64,000 nucleotides of DNA from Cryobacterium breve (GCF_004402375.1 NZ_SOGJ01000034.1:185415-249414); one strand, 5' to 3'; shown: positions 27,160-37,031, counted from the first letter of the stretch. Notes: generated by a model from the letters alone, not told the origin. Program-made: numbers and translations.

Positions 27160-28242
27160 ATGCGCAGACGAGTAGTAATTCTCGGGTCGACCGGCTCCAT
27201 CGGCACCCAGGCCCTCGACGTGATCAAGGCCAATCCCACCCGGTTCGAGGTGGTCGGGCTGTCGGCCGGCAGCAACCGGGAGATGCTCGACGCGCAGGCC
27301 GACGAATTCGACGTGGAGCACACCGCACTCGGCGCTGACGAGGCCGAGCAGCTGGTGCGGGATGTCGATGCAGACGTCGTGCTCAACGGCATCACCGGCT
27401 CCGTGGGCCTCGGCCCAACCCTGGCCGCGCTGCGTGCCGGTCGCACCCTTGCCCTGGCCAACAAGGAGTCGCTGATCGTGGGCGGCGACCTGGTGAAGTC
27501 CCTGGCGGCGCCGGGGCAGATCGTGCCCGTCGACTCCGAGCACTCCGCCATAGCGCAGGCCTTGCGTTCGGGAACGGCCGGCGAGGTGCGACGCCTGGTG
27601 CTGACGGCATCCGGAGGCCCGTTCCGTGGCCGGCGGCGGGGCCAGCTGGCGACGGTCACTCCGGCAGAGGCGCTCGCGCACCCCACCTGGACCATGGGAC
27701 TCGTCGTCACCACGAACTCGGCCACGCTCGTGAACAAGGGCCTCGAGGTGATCGAGGCGCATCTTCTCTTTGACGTGGAATACGAGCGGATCGACGTGGT
27801 CGTGCACCCCCAATCGGTCGTGCACTCCATGGTCGAGTACATCGACGGATCGACCATCGCGCAGGCCTCCCCGCCCGACATGCGCCTGCCGATCTCGCTC
27901 GGATTGGATTGGCCGAACCGCGTCGCGGCGGTCGGCGCACCGATCGACTGGACCACCCAGCAGCACTGGACCTTCGAGCCCCTCGACACGGCGGCGTTCC
28001 CGGCCGTCGACCTGGCCAAGCAGGTCGGGCGCGCGGGAGGCACCTACCCCGCGGTGTTCAACGCGGCGAACGAGCAGGCCGTCGCGGCGTTCCATGCCGG
28101 CGCCATCGGTTTCCTTGACATCGTCGACACCATCCAGCGTGTCGTCGACACGCATGAGCAGGACGGCCCGCTCACCCGTCAGTCGCTCGCCGGAGCCGAG
28201 GAATGGGCCCGCGCGACGGCTGACAAGATGCTCGCCCGCTGA
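27160..28242 (+). CDS. dxr: 1-deoxy-D-xylulose 5-phosphate reductoisomerase
   Basis: 360 residues. The N-terminal [13 protein letters not shown] (about 8-20) is the NADPH-binding start of Dxr. The [45 protein letters not shown] and NAANEQAV blocks follow in family order. It converts DXP to MEP, the second step of the MEP isoprenoid route; ispG, another step of the route, is 6 kb downstream. I chose ATG 27160 over the longer upstream frame because the recognisable protein starts there and a -10 box precedes it. Confidence 0.95.
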   Translation: MRRRVVILGSTGSIGTQALDVIKANPTRFEVVGLSAGSNREMLDAQADEFDVEHTALGADEAEQLVRDVDADVVLNGITGSVGLGPTLAALRAGRTLALANKESLIVGGDLVKSLAAPGQIVPVDSEHSAIAQALRSGTAGEVRRLVLTASGGPFRGRRRGQLATVTPAEALAHPTWTMGLVVTTNSATLVNKGLEVIEAHLLFDVEYERIDVVVHPQSVVHSMVEYIDGSTIAQASPPDMRLPISLGLDWPNRVAAVGAPIDWTTQQHWTFEPLDTAAFPAVDLAKQVGRAGGTYPAVFNAANEQAVAAFHAGAIGFLDIVDTIQRVVDTHEQDGPLTRQSLAGAEEWARATADKMLAR

Positions 28243-28286
28243 GCGCAGCGCAGACAGCCCAGACAGCCCAGACAACGCAGCGCCGT

Positions 28287-29216
28287 TCAGGCCGTGTGCG
28301 GTGAAGCCCGGTAGCTGTCGGCCGTGGTGACGAGGGCATCCGCCCAAGGGGTCCTGACGACACCGAGTTCGCGTTCGGTCTCGGCGGAGTCGATGATGTA
28401 CGGCATCAGGAACTGGTAGCTCGAGGCCCAGATCTCGTGCATCATCGGATTCACAAGGCCCAGCGATCTGAGCAGCCACTGGGGGTAGGCGGCGACCGTG
28501 CCGCGCGTGCCGTAGCGACGGTTGAGCTGGGAGGCGATGTCGTCGCGGGTCACAGCGGTGCTCGGCACGTGCCAGAGCCGGCCCCACTCACCCGGGTAGT
28601 CCGCGGCAGCCACGAGGGTGGTGACGATGTCCGGCAGATAACTCCAACTGTGTACCCGCCCGGGCCGGCCCACGACCCGCGCCGTCTCCGATTTCAGTAT
28701 GGCGGCGAAGAACCGGTCACCGAGATGGGCGGTGCCCGTGACGCCGGGCCCGAAATAGTCGCTTGCCCGCACCTCGACGGCCGTGATCTCGCCGAGGGCG
28801 TGCGAGTCTCGCACGCGGTGCCAGGCTTCCTTCCGCACGAGACCCTTGGTCTCGGTGGTCGTCTCCGGTGAATGCTCGGTCATGGGCCCGGACGGCGATC
28901 CGTACGGGTAGAGGTTTCCCATCACGACCAGGCGGGCACCGGTCACGGATGCTGCCGCTATCGCCGCGTCGATGACCGGCGGCCACTGCGTGGTCCAGTC
29001 GGTGTATCGCGGATTGGTGCACAGGAAGATCGTCGACATGCCGGTTGCCGCCCGGGCGAAGGCTTGGGTGTCGCTCGCATTCAGCACGAGTGGCTCAGCC
29101 CCTGGGGCCGCCGCCCCGGAGCGCGTTCCTACGGTGACCTGATCGCCCCTGGCCGCCAGTCGTTCGGCGAGTGGGCGTCCGACCATGCCGACACCGACGA
29201 CGAGCTGCTGGGGCAT
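28287..29216 (-). CDS. NAD(P)-dependent epimerase/reductase family protein
   Basis: 309 residues from ATG 29216, which has AGGAGG four bases upstream. The start VVGVGMVGRPLAERLAARG is a Rossmann nucleotide-binding loop of the extended SDR/epimerase type. A later LVVMGNLYPYG block and an EVRASDYFGPG block (about 165-175) match NAD-dependent epimerase/dehydratase family members. The exact substrate is not recognisable. The upstream codons in frame beyond 29216 are not needed. Confidence 0.75.
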   Translation of the reverse strand: MPQQLVVGVGMVGRPLAERLAARGDQVTVGTRSGAAAPGAEPLVLNASDTQAFARAATGMSTIFLCTNPRYTDWTTQWPPVIDAAIAAASVTGARLVVMGNLYPYGSPSGPMTEHSPETTTETKGLVRKEAWHRVRDSHALGEITAVEVRASDYFGPGVTGTAHLGDRFFAAILKSETARVVGRPGRVHSWSYLPDIVTTLVAAADYPGEWGRLWHVPSTAVTRDDIASQLNRRYGTRGTVAAYPQWLLRSLGLVNPMMHEIWASSYQFLMPYIIDSAETERELGVVRTPWADALVTTADSYRASPHTA

Positions 29217-29241
29217 GAGTCCTCCTGATGTGCGGTCGACG

Positions 29242-29676
29242 TCAGTCTTCGTCGTCGCAGTCGTCTTCCTTCTTCTTGCACTTACCGTTGTCCTTGTCGC
29301 TGCCCTTGTCAACGGAGGTCGGTTCCTCGCTCGGGATCGGGGCTGGTGCCACGGTCGGCTCGGGCTTGCTCGCCTCGATCGCGGAGGCCAGATCGGCGGA
29401 CACCAGGTTGAGGGCGGACTGGATCTTGGCCGCCCGGGCCGCGCTGACCTGGTCGGCCGCGGCGGCGGTCAGCAGGTCGGCCTGCACCGCCTCGAGCGAG
29501 GCCTGGGCAGCTTCGAAGTCGCCGGCCGCTGCCGCCGTGGTGAGGGTTTGCACGCCCGACTGCAGCTGGGCTGCCGTCGTCTCCTGCAGATCCGGGGGAG
29601 GGCCTGAGCATCCGGTCAGGGCGGATGCGACGAGCACGACGGCGGCCAGCGCGATCGACAGGCGGGCACGGGGCAT
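29242..29676 (-). CDS. Small lipoprotein with an Ala-rich helical body and charged tail
   Basis: 144 residues. A lipoprotein signal (ALAAVVLVASALTGC, Cys at about 24) is followed by an Ala-rich helix-forming region and a tail of Lys, Asp and Glu with two Cys (KCKKKEDDCDDED). The start ATG at 29676 shares its A with the kinase stop (TGATG), so the two are translationally coupled. Function is not recognised. It may be an extracytoplasmic partner of the kinase. Confidence 0.7.
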   Translation of the reverse strand: MPRARLSIALAAVVLVASALTGCSGPPPDLQETTAAQLQSGVQTLTTAAAAGDFEAAQASLEAVQADLLTAAAADQVSAARAAKIQSALNLVSADLASAIEASKPEPTVAPAPIPSEEPTSVDKGSDKDNGKCKKKEDDCDDED

Positions 29677-31001
29677 CACGGCTTCACGCTTTCCTGGAGC
29701 TGCTTCAGATTGGTGCCGAGAGACCCTTCGACTGCCGGGTAGGTGACGGCAGGGGTGACCGGTTCGACAGCCCGCGGCGAGAAGACCACGACCGCGAGGA
29801 TGATGAGAGCGACGAGAACGCCGAGGGGAGCCAGAACTCGGGGGCGGCGCCACGGGGGAGTGGTGGCGTCCACGGAGGCGCTGCCCGGAGAACGTGCAGG
29901 CGCGTTGCCGTCAGCTCGCCCGGTTGCGGCGGCGGGAGCGCCAGCCGGCGTCAGGAGCTCGGTGGCGGCATCCGCGCCGGGACTGGCCATGACACTCGTG
30001 GCAGCCATCACCGCGGTGGGTTCCAGTCGCTCGGTGGCGCCGAGCACCGCGGTGGGTTCCAGTTGCTCGGTGGCGCCGAGCACCGCGGTGGGTTCCAGTT
30101 GCTCGGTGGCTCCCGGTGCGCCCATGGCCACGGTGATCGCGGTTCCGGTGCTCTCCCCGGTGACCAGGCATCGCAGTTGCACGGCCGCGTCCCCGGCGCT
30201 GAGCCGATCCGCGGGCTCGCGGGTGGTCATGCCGCTGAGAACGTCGGCCCACGCCTGTCCCAGCCCCGCCGGGATGTGCGGCTGACGCTGCAGCCTGGCC
30301 ATCGCCGACTCGATCGCGGTGCCGGAGAAGGCGCGCTCGCCGGTGAGGCATTCGAGCAGCACGAGCCCGAGCGAATAGACGTCGCTGGGCGGGCCGATCG
30401 TGGTTCCGAGCGCCTGCTCTGGGCTGAGGTAGCCGGCCGTCCCCAGCAGCGACCCGGTCGCGGTGAGGCGGGTCGCGTCGAAGAGTCGGGCGATGCCGAA
30501 GTCGGCCAGCTTGGCGTGCATGGCACGGCCGGGGAACCCCGACGGGGCCAGCAGCACGTTCGCCGGTTTGATGTCACGGTGGATGATGCCCTGCGCGTGG
30601 ACGTAGTGCAGCGCTTCGGCGAGGTCGGCGCCCATGAAAGCTACTTCATCCGGATTGAGGGCACCGGCGGCGATCTTGCTGCGCAGGTCCGTGCCATCCA
30701 CGAGTTCCATCACAATGAAAGTCCGCGAAACGCCGTCGATCACGGCGGTCCCGGCATCGAACAGGGTCACCAGCGCGAAGTGGTTGAGGCTCGCGAGCAC
30801 CGTGACCTCGCCGCTCTGGCGCTCCGGCCCGGCGTCGTCGGCCGTGTCCAGCCGGAACAGCTTGACCGCGACCGTGCGTCCCAGAAACAGGTCGGTGGCT
30901 CGGTAGACGGATGCCATCCCGCCCGTCCCGAGGAGGGCATCGATACGAAAGCGGTCGGCCAGGCTGATGCCGATGGGGCCGACGGTGGGTTGCTTGGACA
31001 G
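29676..31001 (-). CDS. Membrane Ser/Thr protein kinase with apparent CTG start
   Basis: About 441 residues. The ATP loop is GTGGMASVY, the Lys is in AVKLF, the catalytic loop is HRDIKPAN and the metal-binding motif is DFGIA. A repeat-rich juxtamembrane segment follows (LEPTAV units), then one membrane segment (about residues 390-408) and a short tail outside. The ATG at 30917 lies inside the Gly loop, so it cannot be the true start. In frame, the only candidate between it and the TGA at 31029-31031 is CTG 31001, six bases after AGGAGG. CTG initiation is rare, so a sequencing or annotation problem remains possible. Confidence 0.8.
   Translation of the reverse strand: MSKQPTVGPIGISLADRFRIDALLGTGGMASVYRATDLFLGRTVAVKLFRLDTADDAGPERQSGEVTVLASLNHFALVTLFDAGTAVIDGVSRTFIVMELVDGTDLRSKIAAGALNPDEVAFMGADLAEALHYVHAQGIIHRDIKPANVLLAPSGFPGRAMHAKLADFGIARLFDATRLTATGSLLGTAGYLSPEQALGTTIGPPSDVYSLGLVLLECLTGERAFSGTAIESAMARLQRQPHIPAGLGQAWADVLSGMTTREPADRLSAGDAAVQLRCLVTGESTGTAITVAMGAPGATEQLEPTAVLGATEQLEPTAVLGATERLEPTAVMAATSVMASPGADAATELLTPAGAPAAATGRADGNAPARSPGSASVDATTPPWRRPRVLAPLGVLVALIILAVVVFSPRAVEPVTPAVTYPAVEGSLGTNLKQLQESVKP
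30010..30115 (-). repeat. Three tandem 36-nt units in the kinase gene
   Basis: The unit is repeated nearly perfectly and encodes (ATEQLEPTAVLG)-type 12-residue repeats in the juxtamembrane linker. Threonines in each unit could be autophosphorylation sites, by inference. Confidence 0.85.
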
Positions 31002-31085
31002 AGGGGACCTCCTCGTGGATCCGTCAAGTCAAGCAAACCACACCTTGCATAAAGAACGGCCAGCGCCCTCGCAGGCTGGAGTGGG

Positions 31086-31091
31086 TACTCT
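31086..31091 (+). promoter_or_regulatory. Leaderless -10 box of rseP
   Basis: TACTCT, six bases, then GTG 31098, with no ribosome site. Confidence 0.6.
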
Positions 31092-31097
31092 ACGACT

Positions 31098-32474
31098 GTG
31101 GAAACCGTGCTGCTGTATATTCTGGGCGTTCTGATCGTCGTGGTCGGCCTTGCCCTGTCCATCGGACTGCACGAGATCGGGCACCTGCTTCCCGCCAAGC
31201 TCTTCGGCGTCAAGGTCACCCAGTACATGATCGGCTTCGGCCCCACACTGTGGTCCCGGCGCAAGGGCGAGACCGAATACGGCGTGAAGGCAATCCCTCT
31301 CGGCGGCTATATCGCCATGATCGGCATGTTCCCGCCGGCCAAGGAGGGAGGCAGGGTGCAGGCATCCAGCACCGGTTTCTTCAACCAGCTGGTGCAGGAG
31401 GGCGAGCAGAAGAAGCCCAGCGCCATGGCAACCATGGTCGACGACGCCCGCCAGTCCAGCGCCGACACCATCGGCGAGGGCGAGGACCACCGCGCGTTCT
31501 ACCGCTTGCCCGTTTTCAAGCGTGTGATCATCATGCTCGGCGGGCCCACCATGAACCTGCTGATCGCGGTCGTGCTCTTCACCGTTCTTCTGATGGGATT
31601 CGGAACGGCCCAGAACGGCACCACCGTCGGCAGCGTGTCCGAGTGCGTGCTGCCGGCCTCGAGCACCCGCCAGACCTGCGATCCTGCCGACGAGAAGGCG
31701 CCTGGCGCCGCAGCCGGCCTGAAGCCGGGCGACCGCCTGATCAGCATGAACGGCACGCCCCTCGACAGCTGGGACCAGTCCACCGAGATCATCCGCGAAT
31801 CGCCGGGCGCCCCGCTCGCCGTGGTCGTCGAACGTGACGGCTCCGAGCTGACCCTGACCATCACCCCGAAACTCACCGAACGCTACGTGACGGATGCGGC
31901 GGGCCAGGTGGAGGAGGATGCCGCCGGCGAGCCGGTGACCCAGGAGGTCGGCTTCGTCGGAATCGGCGCGATGCGCGAACTCGTGCCGCAGCCGGCGACC
32001 GCGGTGCTGCCCGCGGTCGGTGAGAACATCAATGCTGTCGTGCACATGATCGCGAACCTGCCGCAACGCATGATCGACATCGCCACCGCGGCCTTCGGCC
32101 AGGGGGAGCGCGATCCCAACGGCCCGATCAGTGTCGTCGGAGTCGGCCGTGTCGCAGGCGAGATCGCGAGCATCGACGCCATCCCGGTTGACAGCAAGAT
32201 CGCGAGCATGCTCGGCCTCCTGGCCTCGCTCAACGTGGCCCTCTTCGTGTTCAACCTGGTGCCGCTCATGCCGCTCGACGGCGGCCACGTCGCCGGCGCG
32301 CTCTGGGAGGGGCTGCGGCGCCAGATCGCCAAGCTGTTCAAACGCCCCGATCCGGGCCCAGTCGACACGGCGAAACTAATGCCGCTCACCTTCGCCGTCG
32401 TGGTCGTACTCGGCGCGATGAGCCTGCTGCTGATCTATGCGGACATCGTCAAGCCGATCAATATCTTCGGCTGA
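31098..32474 (+). CDS. rseP: Site-2 intramembrane zinc metalloprotease (RseP/M50 family)
   Basis: 458 residues. The zinc-binding HEIGH (about 25-29) lies in the first membrane segment, and the partner motif PLMPLDGGH is near residue 389-397. A PDZ domain lies between (about 205-260, GDRLISMNGTPL). It cleaves transmembrane anchors such as anti-sigma factors, by family knowledge. The gene follows dxr by about 2.9 kb, with three minus-strand genes between, and its start GTG is preceded by a -10 box. Confidence 0.92.
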   Translation: METVLLYILGVLIVVVGLALSIGLHEIGHLLPAKLFGVKVTQYMIGFGPTLWSRRKGETEYGVKAIPLGGYIAMIGMFPPAKEGGRVQASSTGFFNQLVQEGEQKKPSAMATMVDDARQSSADTIGEGEDHRAFYRLPVFKRVIIMLGGPTMNLLIAVVLFTVLLMGFGTAQNGTTVGSVSECVLPASSTRQTCDPADEKAPGAAAGLKPGDRLISMNGTPLDSWDQSTEIIRESPGAPLAVVVERDGSELTLTITPKLTERYVTDAAGQVEEDAAGEPVTQEVGFVGIGAMRELVPQPATAVLPAVGENINAVVHMIANLPQRMIDIATAAFGQGERDPNGPISVVGVGRVAGEIASIDAIPVDSKIASMLGLLASLNVALFVFNLVPLMPLDGGHVAGALWEGLRRQIAKLFKRPDPGPVDTAKLMPLTFAVVVVLGAMSLLLIYADIVKPINIFG

Positions 32475-32490
32475 CTTGCGGCGGTCCCCG

Positions 32491-33690
32491 CTAGCGGGAG
32501 AGCAGGAGCGCCTCACCCTGGCCGCCGCCGCCGCAGAGAGCGACGGCGGCTTTGCCGGTGCCGCGCCGGGCCAGCTCGAGCGCCGCGTGCAGCGCGAGGC
32601 GGCCGCCCGAGGCGCCGATCGGATGTCCGAGTGCGATCGCCCCGCCGTGAATGTTGACCTTGTCCGCAGAGAGCCCGAGCTCCCGAGTCGATTCGAGCGA
32701 CACCGCCGCGAAGGCCTCGTTGATCTCCACCAGGTCCAACTCATCGGCCGTCCAGCCCTGGCGTTTCAGGGCCAGGTGGATCGCGTTCGCCGGCTGAGAG
32801 TGCAGCGAGTTGTCCGGCCCGGCAACCTGGCCGGAGGCCCCCACCACGGCCAGCCAGCTCAGCCCGTGCTCCTCGGCGTAGCGGCGACTGCACAGCACGA
32901 GCGCGCTCGCACCGTCGCTGAGCGGCGAGGAGTTACCGGCCGTGACGGTGCCGTCCGGGGCGAAGGCAGGGCGCAGTCGGCTCAGCGTCCCCGGGGTGCT
33001 GTCGGCGCGCACCCCCTCGTCGGCGGCGACCAGCAGCGGTTCGCCCTTCCGCTGCGGAATACCGATCGGAGTGATCTCGTCGTTGAAGACACCGGAGGCG
33101 GCGGCCGCGGCGGCGCGCTGGTGCGAGGCGGCAGCGACGGCGTCCTGATCCACGCGTTGCAGGCCGAGACGCCCGTTGACCTGCTCGGTCGAGAGGCCCA
33201 TCGAAAGGCCGTCGAAGGCATCCGTCAACCCGTCGTGGGCGGCGTGGTCGAGCATGGTGACGCTGCCGTAGGCCCAGCCCGTGCGCGAGCCGGGCATCAG
33301 GTGAGGGGCATTCGACATCGACTCCTGGCCGCCGGCCACCACGACGTCGGCCTCACCGAGGCGGATAAGCCGGGCCGCGTCGATCACGGCGGCCAGCCCC
33401 GAGAGGCACACCTTGTTCAGCGTCATGGCCGGCACGTTCCACGGGATGCCGGCGGCGATGGCGCTCTGCCGGGCCGGGTTCTGGCCGCAGCCGGCCTGTA
33501 GGACCTGGCCCATCAGCACGAAGTCCACTTGCTCGGGCTTCACTTCGGCGCGGGCCAGCGCCCCGATGATGGCGGCGGTTCCCAACTGCACGGCCGTAAG
33601 GCCAGCGAGTTGGCCGTTCACGCGGCCCTGCGGTGTGCGGGAGCCTGCGAGGATGACGACGTCGCTGTCGTTCACGGCGGTGGTGTTCAT
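32491..33690 (-). CDS. Acetyl-CoA acetyltransferase (thiolase)
   Basis: 399 residues. Catalytic Cys in NKVCLSGL (about residue 92), then NEAFAAVSLE and the His in GHPIGASGGR, and the second Cys in ALCGGGGQGEA near the end. This is the order of biosynthetic/degradative thiolases. It condenses or cleaves acetyl-CoA units. The start ATG is at 33690, with AAAGGAG upstream. It converges with rseP, 16 nt away. Confidence 0.88.
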   Translation of the reverse strand: MNTTAVNDSDVVILAGSRTPQGRVNGQLAGLTAVQLGTAAIIGALARAEVKPEQVDFVLMGQVLQAGCGQNPARQSAIAAGIPWNVPAMTLNKVCLSGLAAVIDAARLIRLGEADVVVAGGQESMSNAPHLMPGSRTGWAYGSVTMLDHAAHDGLTDAFDGLSMGLSTEQVNGRLGLQRVDQDAVAAASHQRAAAAAASGVFNDEITPIGIPQRKGEPLLVAADEGVRADSTPGTLSRLRPAFAPDGTVTAGNSSPLSDGASALVLCSRRYAEEHGLSWLAVVGASGQVAGPDNSLHSQPANAIHLALKRQGWTADELDLVEINEAFAAVSLESTRELGLSADKVNIHGGAIALGHPIGASGGRLALHAALELARRGTGKAAVALCGGGGQGEALLLSR

Positions 33691-33801
33691 GGTCTGGCTC
33701 CTTTGTCGGGCCGATCGGGGGTATTGCGGCGGGTCGTGGCGGGGGCTCGGCCCGAGTGGGGCCACCCGGCATCCGTTCAGATTTCGCCCGGCCTCGGCGC
33801 G

Positions 33802-33807
33802 TAAGCT
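33802..33807 (+). promoter_or_regulatory. Leaderless -10 box of ispG
   Basis: TAAGCT, six bases (ATCGCC), then GTG 33814. Confidence 0.6.
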
Positions 33808-33813
33808 ATCGCC

Positions 33814-34974
33814 GTGGCTGCAATCAACCTGGGAATGCCCAAAGTACCTGAAGTACTCGCTCCGCGTCGCAAAACGCGTCAGATCAAGGTCGGCAAGGTG
33901 CTCGTCGGCGGTGACGCGCGTGTCAGCGTGCAATCGATGACGACGACGCCGACCACGAACATCAACGCGACCCTGCAGCAGATCGCCGAGCTGACGGCAT
34001 CCGGATGCGACATCGTGCGCGTAGCCGTTCCCAGCCGTGACGACGCCGAGGTGCTGCCGATCATCGCGGCGAAGAGCCAGATTCCGGTCATCGCCGACAT
34101 CCACTTCCAGCCGAGCTACGTGTTCGCCGCGATCGACGCGGGCTGTGCCGCCGTTCGCGTCAATCCGGGCAACATCCGCAAGTTCGACGACCAGGTCGGA
34201 AAGATCGCCGCCGCCGCCAAGGCAGCCGGCGTCTCCCTCCGGATCGGCGTCAACGCAGGCTCGCTCGAGCCGAGCCTGCTGCAGAAGTACGGCAAAGCGA
34301 CCCCGGAGGCGCTCGTCGAAAGCGCCGTCTGGGAGGCGAGCCTGTTCGAAGAACACGACTTCCACGACTTCAAGATCTCGGTCAAGCACAACGACCCCGT
34401 CATCATGGTCAAGGCCTACCGCCTGCTCGCCGAGCGCGGCGACTGGCCCCTGCATCTCGGCGTCACGGAGGCCGGGCCGTCGTTCCAGGGCACCATCAAG
34501 AGCGCTACGGCGTTCGGAATCCTCCTCGGCGAGGGCATCGGCGACACCATCCGGGTGTCTCTGAGCGCGCCCCCGGCGGAGGAGATCAAGGTGGGACTGC
34601 AGATTCTGCAGTCGCTCAACCTGCGCGAACGCAAGCTCGAGATCGTGTCCTGCCCGAGTTGCGGCCGGGCGCAGGTCGACGTGTACAAGCTGGCCAACGA
34701 CGTCACCGACGGCCTCGAGGGTATGACCGTGCCCCTCCGGGTCGCCGTGATGGGCTGTGTCGTGAACGGACCGGGCGAGGCCCGCGACGCCGACCTCGGT
34801 GTGGCGTCGGGCAACGGCAAGGGCCAGATCTTCGTGCGTGGCGAGGTCATCAAGACCGTGCCGGAGTCCGAGATCGTCGCGACCCTGATCGAAGAGGCCA
34901 ACCGGATGGCCGCCGAAATGCCGCCTGGCGAAGACTCTCTCGGCGCCCCCGTCGTGACGGTCGGCGCCAACTAG
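33814..34974 (+). CDS. ispG: (E)-4-hydroxy-3-methylbut-2-enyl-diphosphate synthase
   Basis: 386 residues. The N-terminal [17 protein letters not shown] and ADIHFQP blocks identify IspG/GcpE. Cysteines of the [4Fe-4S] site are in [12 protein letters not shown] (about 279-290) and [10 protein letters not shown] (about 312-321). It converts MEcPP to HMBPP in the MEP route. It starts at a GTG with a -10 box six bases upstream and is followed by proS on the same strand. Confidence 0.95.
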   Translation: MAAINLGMPKVPEVLAPRRKTRQIKVGKVLVGGDARVSVQSMTTTPTTNINATLQQIAELTASGCDIVRVAVPSRDDAEVLPIIAAKSQIPVIADIHFQPSYVFAAIDAGCAAVRVNPGNIRKFDDQVGKIAAAAKAAGVSLRIGVNAGSLEPSLLQKYGKATPEALVESAVWEASLFEEHDFHDFKISVKHNDPVIMVKAYRLLAERGDWPLHLGVTEAGPSFQGTIKSATAFGILLGEGIGDTIRVSLSAPPAEEIKVGLQILQSLNLRERKLEIVSCPSCGRAQVDVYKLANDVTDGLEGMTVPLRVAVMGCVVNGPGEARDADLGVASGNGKGQIFVRGEVIKTVPESEIVATLIEEANRMAAEMPPGEDSLGAPVVTVGAN

Positions 34975-34990
34975 CCGAGTTCCGCCCAAC

Positions 34991-35073
34991 CAATTCGACG
35001 GAGATTTTTGGGTAGAACTGCCCTTTGAAGGGTTGTGGAACCCCATTCGGCGAAATCCCCGTCGAATTCGTTG
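34991..35073. repeat. Inverted-repeat element, family B, copy 2
   Basis: AATTCGACGGAGATTT and AAATCCCCGTCGAATT are the arms, with an inner CCCTT/AGGG stem. It lies in the ispG-proS gap. Confidence 0.75.
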
Positions 35074-35145
35074 GGGACTCCATCGAACTCGGGGCGCACC
35101 ACCGGCGCTTCCCGAGGGTGCGCCGCGCCCGCCGCCCGCGCGCCG

Positions 35146-35151
35146 TAAAGT
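35146..35151 (+). promoter_or_regulatory. Leaderless -10 box of proS
   Basis: TAAAGT, six bases (AGGTGC), then GTG 35158. Confidence 0.6.
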
Positions 35152-35157
35152 AGGTGC

Positions 35158-36921
35158 GTGCCTATTCGTATGTCCAACTACTTTCTCCGTACCCTCCGTG
35201 AAGACCCCTCGGATGCCGAGGTCACCAGCCACCGTCTGCTGGTGCGGGCCGGCTACATCCGCCGTCAGGCCCCTGGAATCTTCGCGTGGCTCCCGATCGG
35301 CCTGCGCGTCAAGGCCAAGATCGAAACGATCGTGCGCGAGGAGATGGCTGCGGCCGGCGCCTTCGAGGTGCACTTCCCGGCCCTGCTGCCGCGCGAGCCC
35401 TATGAGATCACGGGCCGATGGGACGAGTACGGCGACGGCCTCTTCCGGCTCAAGGACCGCAAGGGCAGCGACATGCTCCTCGCGCCCACCCACGAAGAGG
35501 TCTTCACGCTTCTCGTGAAGGACCTCTACAGCTCCTACAAGGATCTGCCCCTGTCGATCTTCCAGATCCAGGACAAGTACCGCGACGAGGCCCGGTCCCG
35601 CGGCGGGCTGCTGCGGGGCCGCGAATTCACGATGAAGGACGCCTACTCCTTCGACTACACGGATGTCGGCCTCGACCAGAGCTACCGGGCCCAGCGTGAC
35701 GCCTACGAGCGCATCTTCACCCGGCTGGGCCTCGAATACGTCATCGTGCAGGCGGATGCCGGCGCGATGGGCGGTTCCAGGAGCGAAGAGTTCCTGCACC
35801 CGACCTCTGTCGGCGAGGACACATTTGTGCGTTCGGCCGGCGGCTATGCGGCCAACGTCGAGGCGTTCCGCACTGTCGTGCCGGCGTCGATCGACTGGGC
35901 GGGCTTCCCGGCTGCCGAGGTCTTCGACACCCCGGACACCCCCACCATCCAGACACTGGTCGACCGGGCCAACAGCGACCACCCGCGCCCCGACGGTCGC
36001 GCCTGGACCGGCGCGGACACGCTCAAGAACGTCGTCCTCGCGCTCATCCAGCCCGACGGCACGCGGGAGATCCTCGTCATCGGCCTTCCCGGTGACCGCG
36101 AGGTGGACCTCAAGCGCGTCGAGGTCGCCGTCGCCCCCGCTGAGGTCGAGGCCGCGAACGAAACCGACTTTGTCAAGTTCCCCGGGCTGGTCAAGGGCTA
36201 CATCGGCCCTTGGTCCGGCAACGGAGCGGTGCTCGGCGAGAAGTCTGCCACCGGCATCCGTTTTCTGGTGGATCCTCGCGTCGTCGAGGGCACCGAGTGG
36301 ATCACCGGTGCGAACGAGACCGGCCGCCATGTCTTCGGGCTCGTCGCCGGCCGTGACTTCGCCCCCGACGGCGCCATCGAGGCCGCCGAGGTGCGGGCCG
36401 GTGACCCGGCTCCGGACGGATCCGGTCCGGTGGAACTCGCCCGTGGCATGGAGATCGGCCATGTCTTCCAGCTCGGCCGCAAGTACGCCGAGGCGCTCGG
36501 CCTCAAGGTGCTCGATGAGAACGGCAAGCTCGTCACCGTGACGATGGGTTCCTACGGAATCGGCGTGACCCGCATCCTCGCCACCATAGCCGAGCTGAAC
36601 AACGACCCGAAGGGCCTGATCTGGCCCGAGACGGTCGCCCCGTTCGACGTTCATGTGATCGCCACCGGCCGCGACGAGGTCGTCTTCGAAACAGCGGGAA
36701 CCGTCGTCGCGATGCTCGAGGGAACCCACCGCGATGTGCTCTACGACGATCGCCGCAAGGTGTCGCCCGGCGTCAAGTTCGGCGATGCGGAACTGATCGG
36801 CATACCCGTGATCGTCATCGTCGGCCGTGGCGCGGCCGACGGCATCGTCGAACTCTGGGACCGCCGCACCGGTGAGCGCACCCAGGTGGCCGTCGCCGAT
36901 CTGGCCGACAGCTTCGCCTGA
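35158..36921 (+). CDS. proS: Prolyl-tRNA synthetase
   Basis: 587 residues, the usual length of the bacterial-type ProS with an editing insertion. Class II blocks are present: the [16 protein letters not shown] start of motif 1, the motif 2 region [25 protein letters not shown], and motif 3 [12 protein letters not shown] near residue 460-475. The INS editing domain (about 230-400) carries GANETGRHV. It charges tRNA-Pro. GTG 35158 is preceded by a -10 box, so the transcript is probably leaderless. Confidence 0.95.
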   Translation: MPIRMSNYFLRTLREDPSDAEVTSHRLLVRAGYIRRQAPGIFAWLPIGLRVKAKIETIVREEMAAAGAFEVHFPALLPREPYEITGRWDEYGDGLFRLKDRKGSDMLLAPTHEEVFTLLVKDLYSSYKDLPLSIFQIQDKYRDEARSRGGLLRGREFTMKDAYSFDYTDVGLDQSYRAQRDAYERIFTRLGLEYVIVQADAGAMGGSRSEEFLHPTSVGEDTFVRSAGGYAANVEAFRTVVPASIDWAGFPAAEVFDTPDTPTIQTLVDRANSDHPRPDGRAWTGADTLKNVVLALIQPDGTREILVIGLPGDREVDLKRVEVAVAPAEVEAANETDFVKFPGLVKGYIGPWSGNGAVLGEKSATGIRFLVDPRVVEGTEWITGANETGRHVFGLVAGRDFAPDGAIEAAEVRAGDPAPDGSGPVELARGMEIGHVFQLGRKYAEALGLKVLDENGKLVTVTMGSYGIGVTRILATIAELNNDPKGLIWPETVAPFDVHVIATGRDEVVFETAGTVVAMLEGTHRDVLYDDRRKVSPGVKFGDAELIGIPVIVIVGRGAADGIVELWDRRTGERTQVAVADLADSFA

Positions 36922-36961
36922 CCAAAGCACGGCCTCGGAGCTCCGGCGCCCGCGAGACGGT

Positions 36962-37027
36962 CGCGGCGCACCCTGTGGATGCCGGCGCACGTTCTACCGT
37001 GCGCCGGACTCCGTAAGCTGCGCCGTG
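36962..37027. repeat. Inverted-repeat element, family C, copy 1
   Basis: GCGGCGCA at the left end pairs with TGCGCCG at the right end, and CCGGCGCACG with CGTGCGCCGG in the middle. A second, longer copy lies at 44584-44649. Both lie between converging genes, so they may also work as terminators. Confidence 0.7.
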
Positions 37028-37031
37028 AGGG

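Noticed and set aside
28243..28286. Short repeats of AGACAGCCC after dxr
   Set aside because: Only three short copies with no structure; probably not significant.
30010..30115. 36-nt repeat units as a CRISPR array
   Set aside because: The units are directly tandem with no spacers and are in frame inside the kinase gene.
32491..36990. A minus-strand open frame of about 1500 codons
   Set aside because: Only its end (32491-33690) is the thiolase. The rest lies opposite ispG and proS, which are clear genes, and shows no protein pattern. High-GC shadow frames are common.
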